Origin: Akkermansiaceae bacterium
GTDB taxonomy: Bacteria > Verrucomicrobiota > Verrucomicrobiia > Verrucomicrobiales > Akkermansiaceae
DNA length: 64,000 bases
Assembly (NCBI GenBank): GCA_903878115.1
Contig: CAIRGO010000303.1
Location: 1-64,000, forward strand
Reading direction: 5' to 3'
Shown here: positions 43,123 to 51,068 of the stretch, piece after piece
How positions within the stretch are numbered: position 1 is the stretch's first letter
Layout of the letters: the number at the start of each line of letters is the position of its first letter
Position numbers and translations under genes: made by a program
The notes under the pieces: generated by a model
Database searches by the model: none
The model's input: only the letters and a program-made list of their open reading frames with translations
What the model was told of the DNA's origin: nothing

Positions 43123-44928
43123 TCAAAAGACAATCAGGTAAATGATGATCAGTACGCCGAGAGACAGAAATGCGGCGTATGTTTGTAAGTTGCCAGATTG
43201 CATGCGGCGGATTAATAGACCAATGCCCTGGGCACCGCGTGAGATCCCTCCGACGAAGAGACCGTTGATGAAAAGTTCATCAAAGAAATGAACAATCGCC
43301 GCGAAGGCATCTTGGAAATACTTGACGATAAAATTGTCGTAAAAGCCATCAACGTAAAAGCGATTGCGGAATAGCGGAAGTGACAACGGATCTTTTGTTT
43401 TGCCGCTGTATAAAATAAAGCCAGCCGCAAGCCCGAATACTAATGTTCCGATGGAAACGAGGAGCACAATCGATGGATGCTCGTGATGTTCTGGGCGAAT
43501 CGCGGAGAGAGTATGAGCGATGTCTAATCCACCAATTTTCGTAGCAGAAAGAATCGCCATCCCCGCTAAGAGCACAAGTGGAAGATACATCAGCGGTCCT
43601 ACTTCATGAGCGTGATCTGCATTATCGCTCTTGGTTTTTCCGAGGAATGCCACCACGAACAAACGGGTCATGTAAAATGTCGTGAGAAACGCCACAAATA
43701 CCGCGATACAAAATAGTGCTTTGTTGTGGTGATAGGCAGCAGATAAAATTTCTTCTTTGGACCAGAAACCAGAGGTGACAAATGGCACGGCGATCAATGC
43801 CGCATAACCTAACAAGAATGTCATTCCGGTAATTGGCATTTTTTTCAACAAGCCGCCCATTTTCCAAATGTCTTGTTCATGATGGCATGCATAAATTACA
43901 GCTCCAGAACCGAGGAATAACAGTGCTTTAAACCATGCGTGAGTGAACAAGTGGAACATGCCAGCTTCTCCAGAACTGAGTCCGACAGCCATGACCATAT
44001 AACCGAGTTGCGATAGCGTGGAATAAGCGAGGATGCGTTTGATGTCGTCTTGTTGCGTGGCCATTAACGCGGCAACAAGTGACGTGATCCCTCCAACCCA
44101 AGAGATGATTGTTCCTGCATTGTTTTCAAATATGTGGCTCTCTGGAAACGAGAATTGCACGCGGAACAGCATATACACACCAGCCGCGACCATCGTTGCG
44201 GCGTGAATTAGTGCCGATACGGGAGTCGGGCCTTCCATGGCATCTGGCAGCCAAACGTGCAGTGGAAGTTGGGCGGATTTGCCAACGGCGCCGCAGAATA
44301 TGCAAAGCAGTGCAGTTACCAACACGCCTGTTGCAAGTCCACTAGGCAATGCCATCTCTGCAAAAGTAAATGTGCCAGTGATATTCCACAGCAACAAGAT
44401 GCCGATCATAAAACCAAAGTCACCCACGCGGTTGCAAAGAAAGGCTTTTTTCGAAGCCTCTGCCGCAGAATCTTTCTGATACCAATGACCGATGAGTAGA
44501 TAGGAGCTCAAACCCACCAATTCCCAGAAGATGAAGGTCATGATGAAATTGTTCGCTAACACAATTCCCGTCATCGAGAACATGAACAATGATAGCCCTG
44601 TGAAAAAACGCGCCTTCGCGGAATCATCTTTCATGTAGGCTAACGAGAAAATATGCACTAGCATACCAACTCCCGTTACCACAATCATCATGCCAGTTGA
44701 TAGTTTATCAAGCGTAATGCCTATGTCTAACGAATGCTTGCCAATGCTAATCCAGTGATACGGTTCTGGAGATGCTGTCGAGCCTAACAAACTGTAGGCA
44801 ATGCCAAAAGTCGCTACCGACGAGACGGTAGAGATCAATGCGGCTACCGTATGGAGCTTTTGCAATAAGAGGAAATTCAACGCGGCAACAGCCAGCGGTA
44901 ACAGGAGTAAATACCAAGCGAGTGACAT
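43123..44928 (-). CDS. nuoL: NADH-quinone oxidoreductase subunit L
   Basis: The protein has 601 residues with about 16 helices. It contains 'FIFWELVGLSSYLLIGHWY' with the conserved Glu, and 'GKSAQLPLHVWLPDAMEGPTPVSALIHAATMVAAGVYML', both hallmarks of NuoL. The C-terminal segment should carry the lateral amphipathic helix that clamps NuoM and NuoN, and ends in a final helix. The length is close to the usual ~610-650. Confidence 0.96.
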   Translation of the reverse strand: MSLAWYLLLLPLAVAALNFLLLQKLHTVAALISTVSSVATFGIAYSLLGSTASPEPYHWISIGKHSLDIGITLDKLSTGMMIVVTGVGMLVHIFSLAYMKDDSAKARFFTGLSLFMFSMTGIVLANNFIMTFIFWELVGLSSYLLIGHWYQKDSAAEASKKAFLCNRVGDFGFMIGILLLWNITGTFTFAEMALPSGLATGVLVTALLCIFCGAVGKSAQLPLHVWLPDAMEGPTPVSALIHAATMVAAGVYMLFRVQFSFPESHIFENNAGTIISWVGGITSLVAALMATQQDDIKRILAYSTLSQLGYMVMAVGLSSGEAGMFHLFTHAWFKALLFLGSGAVIYACHHEQDIWKMGGLLKKMPITGMTFLLGYAALIAVPFVTSGFWSKEEILSAAYHHNKALFCIAVFVAFLTTFYMTRLFVVAFLGKTKSDNADHAHEVGPLMYLPLVLLAGMAILSATKIGGLDIAHTLSAIRPEHHEHPSIVLLVSIGTLVFGLAAGFILYSGKTKDPLSLPLFRNRFYVDGFYDNFIVKYFQDAFAAIVHFFDELFINGLFVGGISRGAQGIGLLIRRMQSGNLQTYAAFLSLGVLIIIYLIVF

Positions 44929-44952
44929 AGGAAATTTGTTAGATGATTGTGA

Positions 44953-45273
44953 TTAGCCTTTCAGCGTCGTTAGTTCATCGGTGTAGATGGTTTGTCTCGT
45001 GCGATAAAGCGCCACGATGATAGCTAGGCCCACAGCGACTTCCGCTGCGGCTACGGTGACGACGAAAAATACTAACATTTGACCGTGGATGTCCGGCAAG
45101 CCATTGGCTCCTGGATAGAAGCGAGAAAAGGCAATCAATGTCAAATTGGCAGCACTGAGCATCAATTCGAGACACATAAAAACCACGATGATATTGCGGC
45201 GTAAGACCACGCCAGTAAGACCAATCGCGAATAACAGGCCAGCAACGAGTAGGTAGTGATTGAGAGAGGGCAT
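44953..45273 (-). CDS. nuoK: NADH-quinone oxidoreductase subunit K
   Basis: The protein has 106 residues with three membrane helices. The two channel Glu residues lie in '[12 protein letters not shown]' and '[19 protein letters not shown]'. Length and order (between nuoJ and nuoL) are standard. Confidence 0.95.
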   Translation of the reverse strand: MPSLNHYLLVAGLLFAIGLTGVVLRRNIIVVFMCLELMLSAANLTLIAFSRFYPGANGLPDIHGQMLVFFVVTVAAAEVAVGLAIIVALYRTRQTIYTDELTTLKG

Positions 45274-45280
45274 GAAATGA

Positions 45281-45835
45281 TTAGTTACTTTGTTTTTTAG
45301 AAAGGGTCACCACCCCGATAGTCGCGACGAGAAGTAATACGCCGAGAATTTGCAATGGTAGATTGTATTCCGTGAAAAGGCTTTGCCCGATTAAGTGAAC
45401 ATCGGGTAAAGAATTGGCGGAGAGGTTTTTAGCAATTTGTGTCCCTGGTGTGAAACTCGCCGCAGAGGCAGGTAAGTCTAGTGCTGGCATTGCCTTGTCG
45501 GGCGTTGTCGATATCACACCAATCAATTGAATGGTGAATGCAATAACGATGCCCAGTCCACCAAGGATTGGCGCCATCTTAGGAGTGCGTTTTTTATCGG
45601 TATTAAGATCCAGTAACATGATGATGAAAATGAACAAAACCATAATCGCACCTGCGTAAACCAAGATCTGAATGATACCAGCAAAATAAGCATTCATGCC
45701 GACAAATAGCCCTGCGAGTCCAACAAACGAGGCAACCATCGACATTGCGCTAGCAACCGGATTGCGCAACAACACAACGGCCGCTGCTCCGAAAAGCATG
45801 ATGACGGTAAATAACCAAAAAATAGGTAATGGCAT
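45281..45835 (-). CDS. nuoJ: NADH-quinone oxidoreductase subunit J
   Basis: The protein has 184 residues from the ATG at 45835, which starts the first helix. An upstream start at 45871 would overlap nuoI and is less likely. Five membrane helices are seen, with the conserved region '[30 protein letters not shown]' that undergoes the pi-bulge change in complex I. It lies between nuoI and nuoK. Confidence 0.93.
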   Translation of the reverse strand: MPLPIFWLFTVIMLFGAAAVVLLRNPVASAMSMVASFVGLAGLFVGMNAYFAGIIQILVYAGAIMVLFIFIIMLLDLNTDKKRTPKMAPILGGLGIVIAFTIQLIGVISTTPDKAMPALDLPASAASFTPGTQIAKNLSANSLPDVHLIGQSLFTEYNLPLQILGVLLLVATIGVVTLSKKQSN

Positions 45836-45852
45836 AAATGAGAGAGTATAAA

Positions 45853-46419
45853 TTATTTGATTTCGTTCCACTTATTGACGAGTCCTACGCGGACGCCGCC
45901 GATTTCGTATAGTTTCTTTTTATCGTGAACCATCTCCGCGCGATTGAGGCCAGAGATCAGATAGTCTTTGCGCAAATAAATCGCCTGCTCGGGGCAGACT
46001 TCCTCACACATGCCGCAGTAGATGCAGCGAATCATATCGATTTCAAATTCTTTGGGACGTTTTTCCACCTTGGCCCATGGGTCGTCCGACGGGATTTCAC
46101 CGGGGATGATTTTGATCGCCTTGGGAGGACAAATAAATTCACATAATTGGCAGGAAACGCAGCGCTCACGTCCTTGCTCGTCGGTCACGAGAGTTGGTGC
46201 GCCACGATAGTAATCAGGCATGTGATCATCCCATCGTTGTTCAGGATATTGCATGGTGATGCCTAGTCCCGAGGAGGCTAGGTCTTTTGCTCCGCGTGAT
46301 TTATTTCGCAATGAAGCAACGGCATGTTTCATGGTGAGAAAGAATCCCTTGATGAGAGCACCAAAATAGATTTTTTCTCCAACAGTAAGCTTAGGGCGTG
46401 AAAGTTTGATAATGGCCAT
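45853..46419 (-). CDS. nuoI: NADH-quinone oxidoreductase subunit I
   Basis: The protein has 188 residues, with two ferredoxin-type 4Fe-4S sites, CVSCQLCEFICP and CIYCGMCEEVCP, binding clusters N6a and N6b. The N-terminal amphipathic region lies on the membrane. It passes electrons to cluster N2 in NuoB, which is not encoded in this window. Confidence 0.96.
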   Translation of the reverse strand: MAIIKLSRPKLTVGEKIYFGALIKGFFLTMKHAVASLRNKSRGAKDLASSGLGITMQYPEQRWDDHMPDYYRGAPTLVTDEQGRERCVSCQLCEFICPPKAIKIIPGEIPSDDPWAKVEKRPKEFEIDMIRCIYCGMCEEVCPEQAIYLRKDYLISGLNRAEMVHDKKKLYEIGGVRVGLVNKWNEIK

Positions 46420-46433
46420 GAGATGAAGTAAGA

Positions 46434-47696
46434 TTATTGTCCAGCAACTTTGGTTTTTGGTTCGGAAACTTTCGCGACGTAGACAATCGCGGCAGTGGTG
46501 ACGATGAGTAACACAGCGCCGATGCTAAGGATGGCAGGGGTGAATTTATGTGAGCCAGAAGCGATCACCAGAGCTGCAAGGAAAACGTTGATGAGTGCTG
46601 CTTCGAAAAATATCACCCAACCGAGGCGCATCAATTGATCATAACGGAAACGTGGCACTGTCCAGCGAACGAGAATGAAGAACAGAATAAAGCCGATCAC
46701 TTTTGTTAAGAAAATCGCAAGGTGAATCAGTCCGCCGATTTGGAAACTGCCGAGTGAAAGTTTTGCGATCCCTGCATCGAGACCAAATCCTGCTGACCAA
46801 CCGCCGAGGAATAAAGTAATGATCAAAGCTGAACCTACGACCATGGCCGCATATTCGCCCATGAAGAACATGGCAAATTTCATCGATGAATACTCCGTGT
46901 GATAGCCTCCGACTAATTCGGTTTCGCATTCGGGAAGGTCGAAGGGCATGCGATTGGTTTCCGCAAAAATGGAAATGGTAAAGATCACAAATGAGATGAA
47001 TGCAGGAATCCAAAAAAGTAATTTACTGGTTAAGGAAAGTGCTCCTTCGCCATGACCCCATAATGGCAGCAATAACCAACCGTGATCTGCTTGGTATTGT
47101 ACGATTTTCGTTAGATTTAATTCGCCGAAATACATCAACACGGGGATGATGGAGAGCCCTAACGCTATTTCATAGGAGATCATTTGTGCGGTAGAGCGAA
47201 CTCCACCGATGAATGGGAATTTTGAGTTGGATGACCATCCTGCTAGGGTGATGCCATAGACCGAAAGAGACGCGATAGCGAAGATGAAAAGTGGGCCAAC
47301 GTTGATGTCAGCAATTACTAATCTGATCGGGTCCATACCGGGTAGTTTGATATCGCTACCAAAAGGAATGACGCACAAGGTGATCAATGCGGGGGCCACC
47401 GTTAGTGCTGGAGCCATCCAGTAAAACGCTTTGCGAACATGCGCAGGAGTGAAGTCCTCTTTGAGGAAAAGCTTTACTCCATCGGCCATTGGCTGGATCA
47501 ATCCGAAAAAGGACCAGTCTTTTTTAAAGCCAAAAAGTGTTAGAGGAATGCCAACGCGGTTAGGTCCGACACGGTCCTGAATGATGGCAGAAAATCGTCG
47601 TTCGAAATACACTGCGATCGGCACCAGTGGCAGTACCACCACGAAGGTGAGCGTGATGATTTTTATAATAATTGTTACGATGAGAGCGATGTCCAT
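46434..47696 (-). CDS. nuoH: NADH-quinone oxidoreductase subunit H
   Basis: The protein has 420 residues, longer than the usual ~320-350. The N-terminal block 'YFERRFSAIIQDRVGPNRVG' and 'LIQPMADGVKLFLKEDFTP' are typical. The quinone-chamber motif 'FAETNRMPFDLPECETELVGGYHTEYSSMKFAMFF' carries the essential acidic residues. It anchors the peripheral arm and couples quinone chemistry to pumping. The extra length lies mainly in the middle and in the C-terminal helices. Confidence 0.95.
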   Translation of the reverse strand: MDIALIVTIIIKIITLTFVVVLPLVPIAVYFERRFSAIIQDRVGPNRVGIPLTLFGFKKDWSFFGLIQPMADGVKLFLKEDFTPAHVRKAFYWMAPALTVAPALITLCVIPFGSDIKLPGMDPIRLVIADINVGPLFIFAIASLSVYGITLAGWSSNSKFPFIGGVRSTAQMISYEIALGLSIIPVLMYFGELNLTKIVQYQADHGWLLLPLWGHGEGALSLTSKLLFWIPAFISFVIFTISIFAETNRMPFDLPECETELVGGYHTEYSSMKFAMFFMGEYAAMVVGSALIITLFLGGWSAGFGLDAGIAKLSLGSFQIGGLIHLAIFLTKVIGFILFFILVRWTVPRFRYDQLMRLGWVIFFEAALINVFLAALVIASGSHKFTPAILSIGAVLLIVTTAAIVYVAKVSEPKTKVAGQ

Positions 47697-47730
47697 GTGT
47701 AGAATATTGTTAAATTAGCGCCTTGGGAGC

Positions 47731-49491
47731 TTAGCCATTGATGATTCCCGCAGCCTTACTGGCGCGTTCGTTGGCAAGTAATGGAATTTGGTAATTGGTT
47801 TCAGTAATGACAACACCCTGATCCGAGATGCGTGAGAGGGTCATATTGGAGAATTCGGCAACATCTTCGCCGAGTTTTTTAAAGACGTTTTCAATCGTGG
47901 GAATCGAGAGCTTTTCCTTGCTGATTACTTGAATCAAATCGCGGAGGATTTCCCAATCGTCATGCGCTTGCCCAAGAGGCATGGTGGCCTGATTGAGGCG
48001 TTGCAAACGACCACTGAGATTGACCATCGATCCTCGCTTTTCGGTGAAAGCAGAGGAGGGGAGAACTACATTCGCAGCGCTTGCTGTGGGATTTGCAGAA
48101 TGGTTGACGTGAAGATGGAAGCTAAGTTTGCTCAAATCATCAGCGGTAAATTCTGCATCGCTGATCAAGTCTTCTCCGAGAGAGATGAGAGCGCTGATTG
48201 CTCCGCTGCGCACACCCTCACGAACGGCGTTCAGTTGGCTGGAGGGGTCGGCTTGTTGCAAGATGAGCTTTGCGCCCGTTGTGTTAGGATTTTTATCAGC
48301 TGCTACGAGGAGATGATCTGCTTCACCGATGCGAGGAACGACGCTCAGTGCTGTCACGCCTAATTGCTGAGTCAATTGCTTGGCCAGATAGAGTTCTTCA
48401 TTGGTCATGCGCCCAGAGGCAATCACAGCGATTTGAGTGGCAGAAAACTTTTGCAATTCTTGAGCGATTTTGGCGTATGCTTCCGACCATGTTATCGGAT
48501 TGTGCGCACCATTCACACTGCGCAGTAATGGCTCAGTAAGCCGTGCGTCGCTGTCGATGTAGTGGAAATTCAAACGATGGGAGTCAGGCATCCAGCAGGA
48601 GTTTACTTCATCGTTTTGGCGAGGTGTGATGCGATGGATTTTATTCTCACGAGTCCACACGACAATATTTGTTCCCGTGCCACAATTCATATCGATGGTC
48701 TTGGTTTCTTTCAAAAACCAAACTCTCATTTGAAAGCGGAAATCGTTAGATGTGAGAGCTCCGACTGGGCAGATGTCAGCAGTATTGAGAGAATAGTTTG
48801 AATCCAATCGACGCCCCGGATGAACCGTGAGAGTGGTATGGGTGCCGCGTTGGGTAAAGCCTAACACAGGATCACCTGCCACTTCTTCCATAAATCGAAT
48901 GCAACGGCTGCACATAATGCAGCGCTCGTCATCAAGGCGAATTCGTGGGCCAATATCCACATTTTTTGGTTTCTTCACCTTCAGATCGATGAAGCGCGAT
49001 GCACCTTTACCGAAGCCGACAGAAAACTCCTGCAAACGACATTCACCCGCCTGATCACAGATGGGGCAGTCGAGTGGGTGATTGATTAAAAGAAATTCCA
49101 TTACTCCTTGTCGGCATTTTTCCACCAATTCACCAGTGGTGCGGATGCCCATATTCTCGGCTACCGTGTTGGCACAAGCGATGACCGGACGCGGCATCCA
49201 GCCGATAGGTTCATAGCCATTTTCATCACGTGTTGGTTCTTGACCAGGCGCGGGACGCGGAGCCATGCCCATTTGCACGAGACACATCCGGCAATTGCCT
49301 GGAACAGAAAGTTTTGGATGATAGCAATAATGCGGCACTTCTACCTTCACAGCGCGGCAAGCCTCGATCATCCGAGTCCCACGGGGGAACTGATGCCAGA
49401 CGCCGTCGATTTGCACGTTGACCATGCCTTTCTCGGCAGCGAGGTCTTTTGGTAACTTGATTTCCGCAGGGGCCGTGGTGGTGTCGCTCAT
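47731..49491 (-). CDS. nuoG: NADH-quinone oxidoreductase subunit G, short form
   Basis: The protein has 586 residues, shorter than many NuoG (650-900). The N-terminal 2Fe-2S domain has PHYCYH and GNCRMC. The His/Cys 4Fe-4S site is in 'HPLDCPICDQAGECRLQ', and CIMCSRCIRF with ICPVGAL forms the third. The following segment reads MNCGTGTN instead of a CxxCxxxC, so the extra N7 cluster seen in some bacteria is absent. The remaining molybdopterin-type domain is reduced. It is the first gene of the cluster, with the CRP-type palindrome about 90 bases upstream. Confidence 0.93.
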   Translation of the reverse strand: MSDTTTAPAEIKLPKDLAAEKGMVNVQIDGVWHQFPRGTRMIEACRAVKVEVPHYCYHPKLSVPGNCRMCLVQMGMAPRPAPGQEPTRDENGYEPIGWMPRPVIACANTVAENMGIRTTGELVEKCRQGVMEFLLINHPLDCPICDQAGECRLQEFSVGFGKGASRFIDLKVKKPKNVDIGPRIRLDDERCIMCSRCIRFMEEVAGDPVLGFTQRGTHTTLTVHPGRRLDSNYSLNTADICPVGALTSNDFRFQMRVWFLKETKTIDMNCGTGTNIVVWTRENKIHRITPRQNDEVNSCWMPDSHRLNFHYIDSDARLTEPLLRSVNGAHNPITWSEAYAKIAQELQKFSATQIAVIASGRMTNEELYLAKQLTQQLGVTALSVVPRIGEADHLLVAADKNPNTTGAKLILQQADPSSQLNAVREGVRSGAISALISLGEDLISDAEFTADDLSKLSFHLHVNHSANPTASAANVVLPSSAFTEKRGSMVNLSGRLQRLNQATMPLGQAHDDWEILRDLIQVISKEKLSIPTIENVFKKLGEDVAEFSNMTLSRISDQGVVITETNYQIPLLANERASKAAGIING

Positions 49492-49568
49492 GGCAATAGT
49501 GTAATTTACAACAGGTCAAAAGTCTGTTCGCGCGGACTATGGACGCTTAATGCGTTGCGTGCAAGAAT

Positions 49569-49593
49569 ACTTTGTGAAAAATTTCACAAGCTC
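49569..49593 (-). promoter_or_regulatory. CRP/FNR-type palindrome upstream of nuoG
   Basis: Core TGTGAAAAATTTCACA is at 49573-49588. Read on the minus strand, the 25-base element matches that upstream of ctaD at 23 of 25 positions, including the non-palindromic flanks. Its centre is about 90 bases from the nuoG ATG. An ATTAAG on the minus strand at 49551-49546 is a candidate -10 box at class II-like spacing. Confidence 0.65.
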
Positions 49594-49639
49594 TGAGAAA
49601 AAATTAATTCTCAATGAAGTGATTACCCAATTGTCCAGA

Positions 49640-50437
49640 CTATGCCGCTGGCAGTTTGGGGATCGATGCGAGCAATCGTTTGGTGTAATCGTGCTGAGGA
49701 TGATGAAAAACCGACTCGGCCTCGCCATATTCAACTATTTTTCCTTGGTACATCACGGCTATATTGTCCGCGATATAACGCACAACTCCGAGATCATGAG
49801 AGATGAAAATCATCGTGAGACCTAGGTCTGCGCGGAGTTGTTTGAGGAGATTGAGGATTTGTGATTGAATCGAAACATCCAATGCGGAAACCGGTTCATC
49901 GGCAATGATGAGCTTAGGTTCAGGAGCGAGCGCACGTGCAATCGCGATCCGCTGCCGCTGTCCACCAGAAAACTCATGGGGGTATTTTTTCATCACCGCA
50001 GGATCGAGTCCCACCGTTTCCATGAGCTTTATGATACGATCATAGGTTTCCTTGTTGCTCAAGTTAGGGTGGCGTTGATAAAGCGCTTCCGCTAAAGTGG
50101 AAAAAATTGTCATCCGCGGATTCAGCGATGCGTATGGATCTTGAAAAATCATTTGGAAATCCAGACGACGTTTGCGGATTTGACTAGTGCTAAGATGAGT
50201 TAGCGATTCACCATTGAGAACTACTGACCCAGAGGTTGCGGGAATCAGCTGCATTACAGTCCTTGAAAGTGTCGATTTTCCACAACCAGATTCACCGACA
50301 AGTCCAAGAATTTCACCCTTTTCAATGGATAAGGTAACACCATCCACAGCGCGAATGATTTCCTTGCGCGGAGAAAACAAGTTGCCCGCCATTTTGGTGA
50401 AATGCGTTTCTAGCTGATGCAATTCCAGATAAGACAT
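49640..50437 (-). CDS. Oligopeptide/dipeptide ABC transporter ATPase (OppF/DppF-like)
   Basis: The protein has 265 residues. Walker A GESGCGKST is at 48-56, the Q-loop segment QMIFQDPYASLNPRM at 95-109, the signature FSGGQRQRIAIARAL at 156-170 and Walker B LIIADEPVSALD at 176-187. The MTIFSTLAEAL block and the C-terminal HDYTKRLLASIP are typical of the OppF branch. No permease, binding protein or OppD is adjacent, so it is an orphan in this window. It follows the 206-residue secreted protein by 10 bases. Confidence 0.87.
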   Translation of the reverse strand: MSYLELHQLETHFTKMAGNLFSPRKEIIRAVDGVTLSIEKGEILGLVGESGCGKSTLSRTVMQLIPATSGSVVLNGESLTHLSTSQIRKRRLDFQMIFQDPYASLNPRMTIFSTLAEALYQRHPNLSNKETYDRIIKLMETVGLDPAVMKKYPHEFSGGQRQRIAIARALAPEPKLIIADEPVSALDVSIQSQILNLLKQLRADLGLTMIFISHDLGVVRYIADNIAVMYQGKIVEYGEAESVFHHPQHDYTKRLLASIPKLPAA

Positions 50438-50447
50438 AAGAAACTCT

Positions 50448-51068
50448 TTATTTGGTCAGTGCACGATTGTAGGCGTCAAGGGCTTGACGATATTCTTCCG
50501 GGAAATCTTGAGTGGCTGTTCCTGAAGCTTTCGGCACCCGGCGCTCCTCGCTTTTCTCGCCATTCGCACCACCACCGCTTGCCGTGTTAGCGGAGTCAGA
50601 GTCACCAGTGCTGCCCATTCCTGGTTTGTTACCTGGTTTATTGCCAGGCTTTTTCTCGTCGCCCTCAGCACCTTCGCCCATCATGCGTTTCATCATTTCC
50701 ATCATTCCCTCAGCACCTGGTTGTGGTTGTCCCTCACCTTTTTGCTGCTTTTGCTTGGCTGCTTCAAAAATCTTTTCGATCACTTCAGTTTGCGCGGCAA
50801 TTGTATCACCGCCAGTGTTGTATTCGAGCAAATTGTCTGTTGCTTCATCCATGATCACTTCGCACTCATCGAGTAGTTTGATCACTTTCTCTTGCGTTTG
50901 CTCAATTTTCAACTGCTGAATGTCGGCGGCCAATTTATCTTGATCCGCAGAGGTTTTCACGGCTCCTGTCTGATGCTCAGAAATTTTTTGTGTCGTATCT
51001 TTTTTCGGCTCTTCTTGAGCTAGGCAAAGCAATGGTAATAGGGGAATGATAGAAAATATGGTTTTCAT
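50448..51068 (-). CDS. Secreted low-complexity protein of unknown function
   Basis: The protein has 206 residues with a signal peptide (about 1-17, cutting near LCLAQ). The rest is highly charged, with a coiled-coil-like part (about 45-110) and a Gly/Asn/Ser-rich part (about 140-180) with KPGNKPGNKPG repeats. No domain is recognised. Its start overlaps the stop of the 880-residue gene by 4 bases (ATGA), so the two are translationally linked. Confidence 0.65.
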   Translation of the reverse strand: MKTIFSIIPLLPLLCLAQEEPKKDTTQKISEHQTGAVKTSADQDKLAADIQQLKIEQTQEKVIKLLDECEVIMDEATDNLLEYNTGGDTIAAQTEVIEKIFEAAKQKQQKGEGQPQPGAEGMMEMMKRMMGEGAEGDEKKPGNKPGNKPGMGSTGDSDSANTASGGGANGEKSEERRVPKASGTATQDFPEEYRQALDAYNRALTK

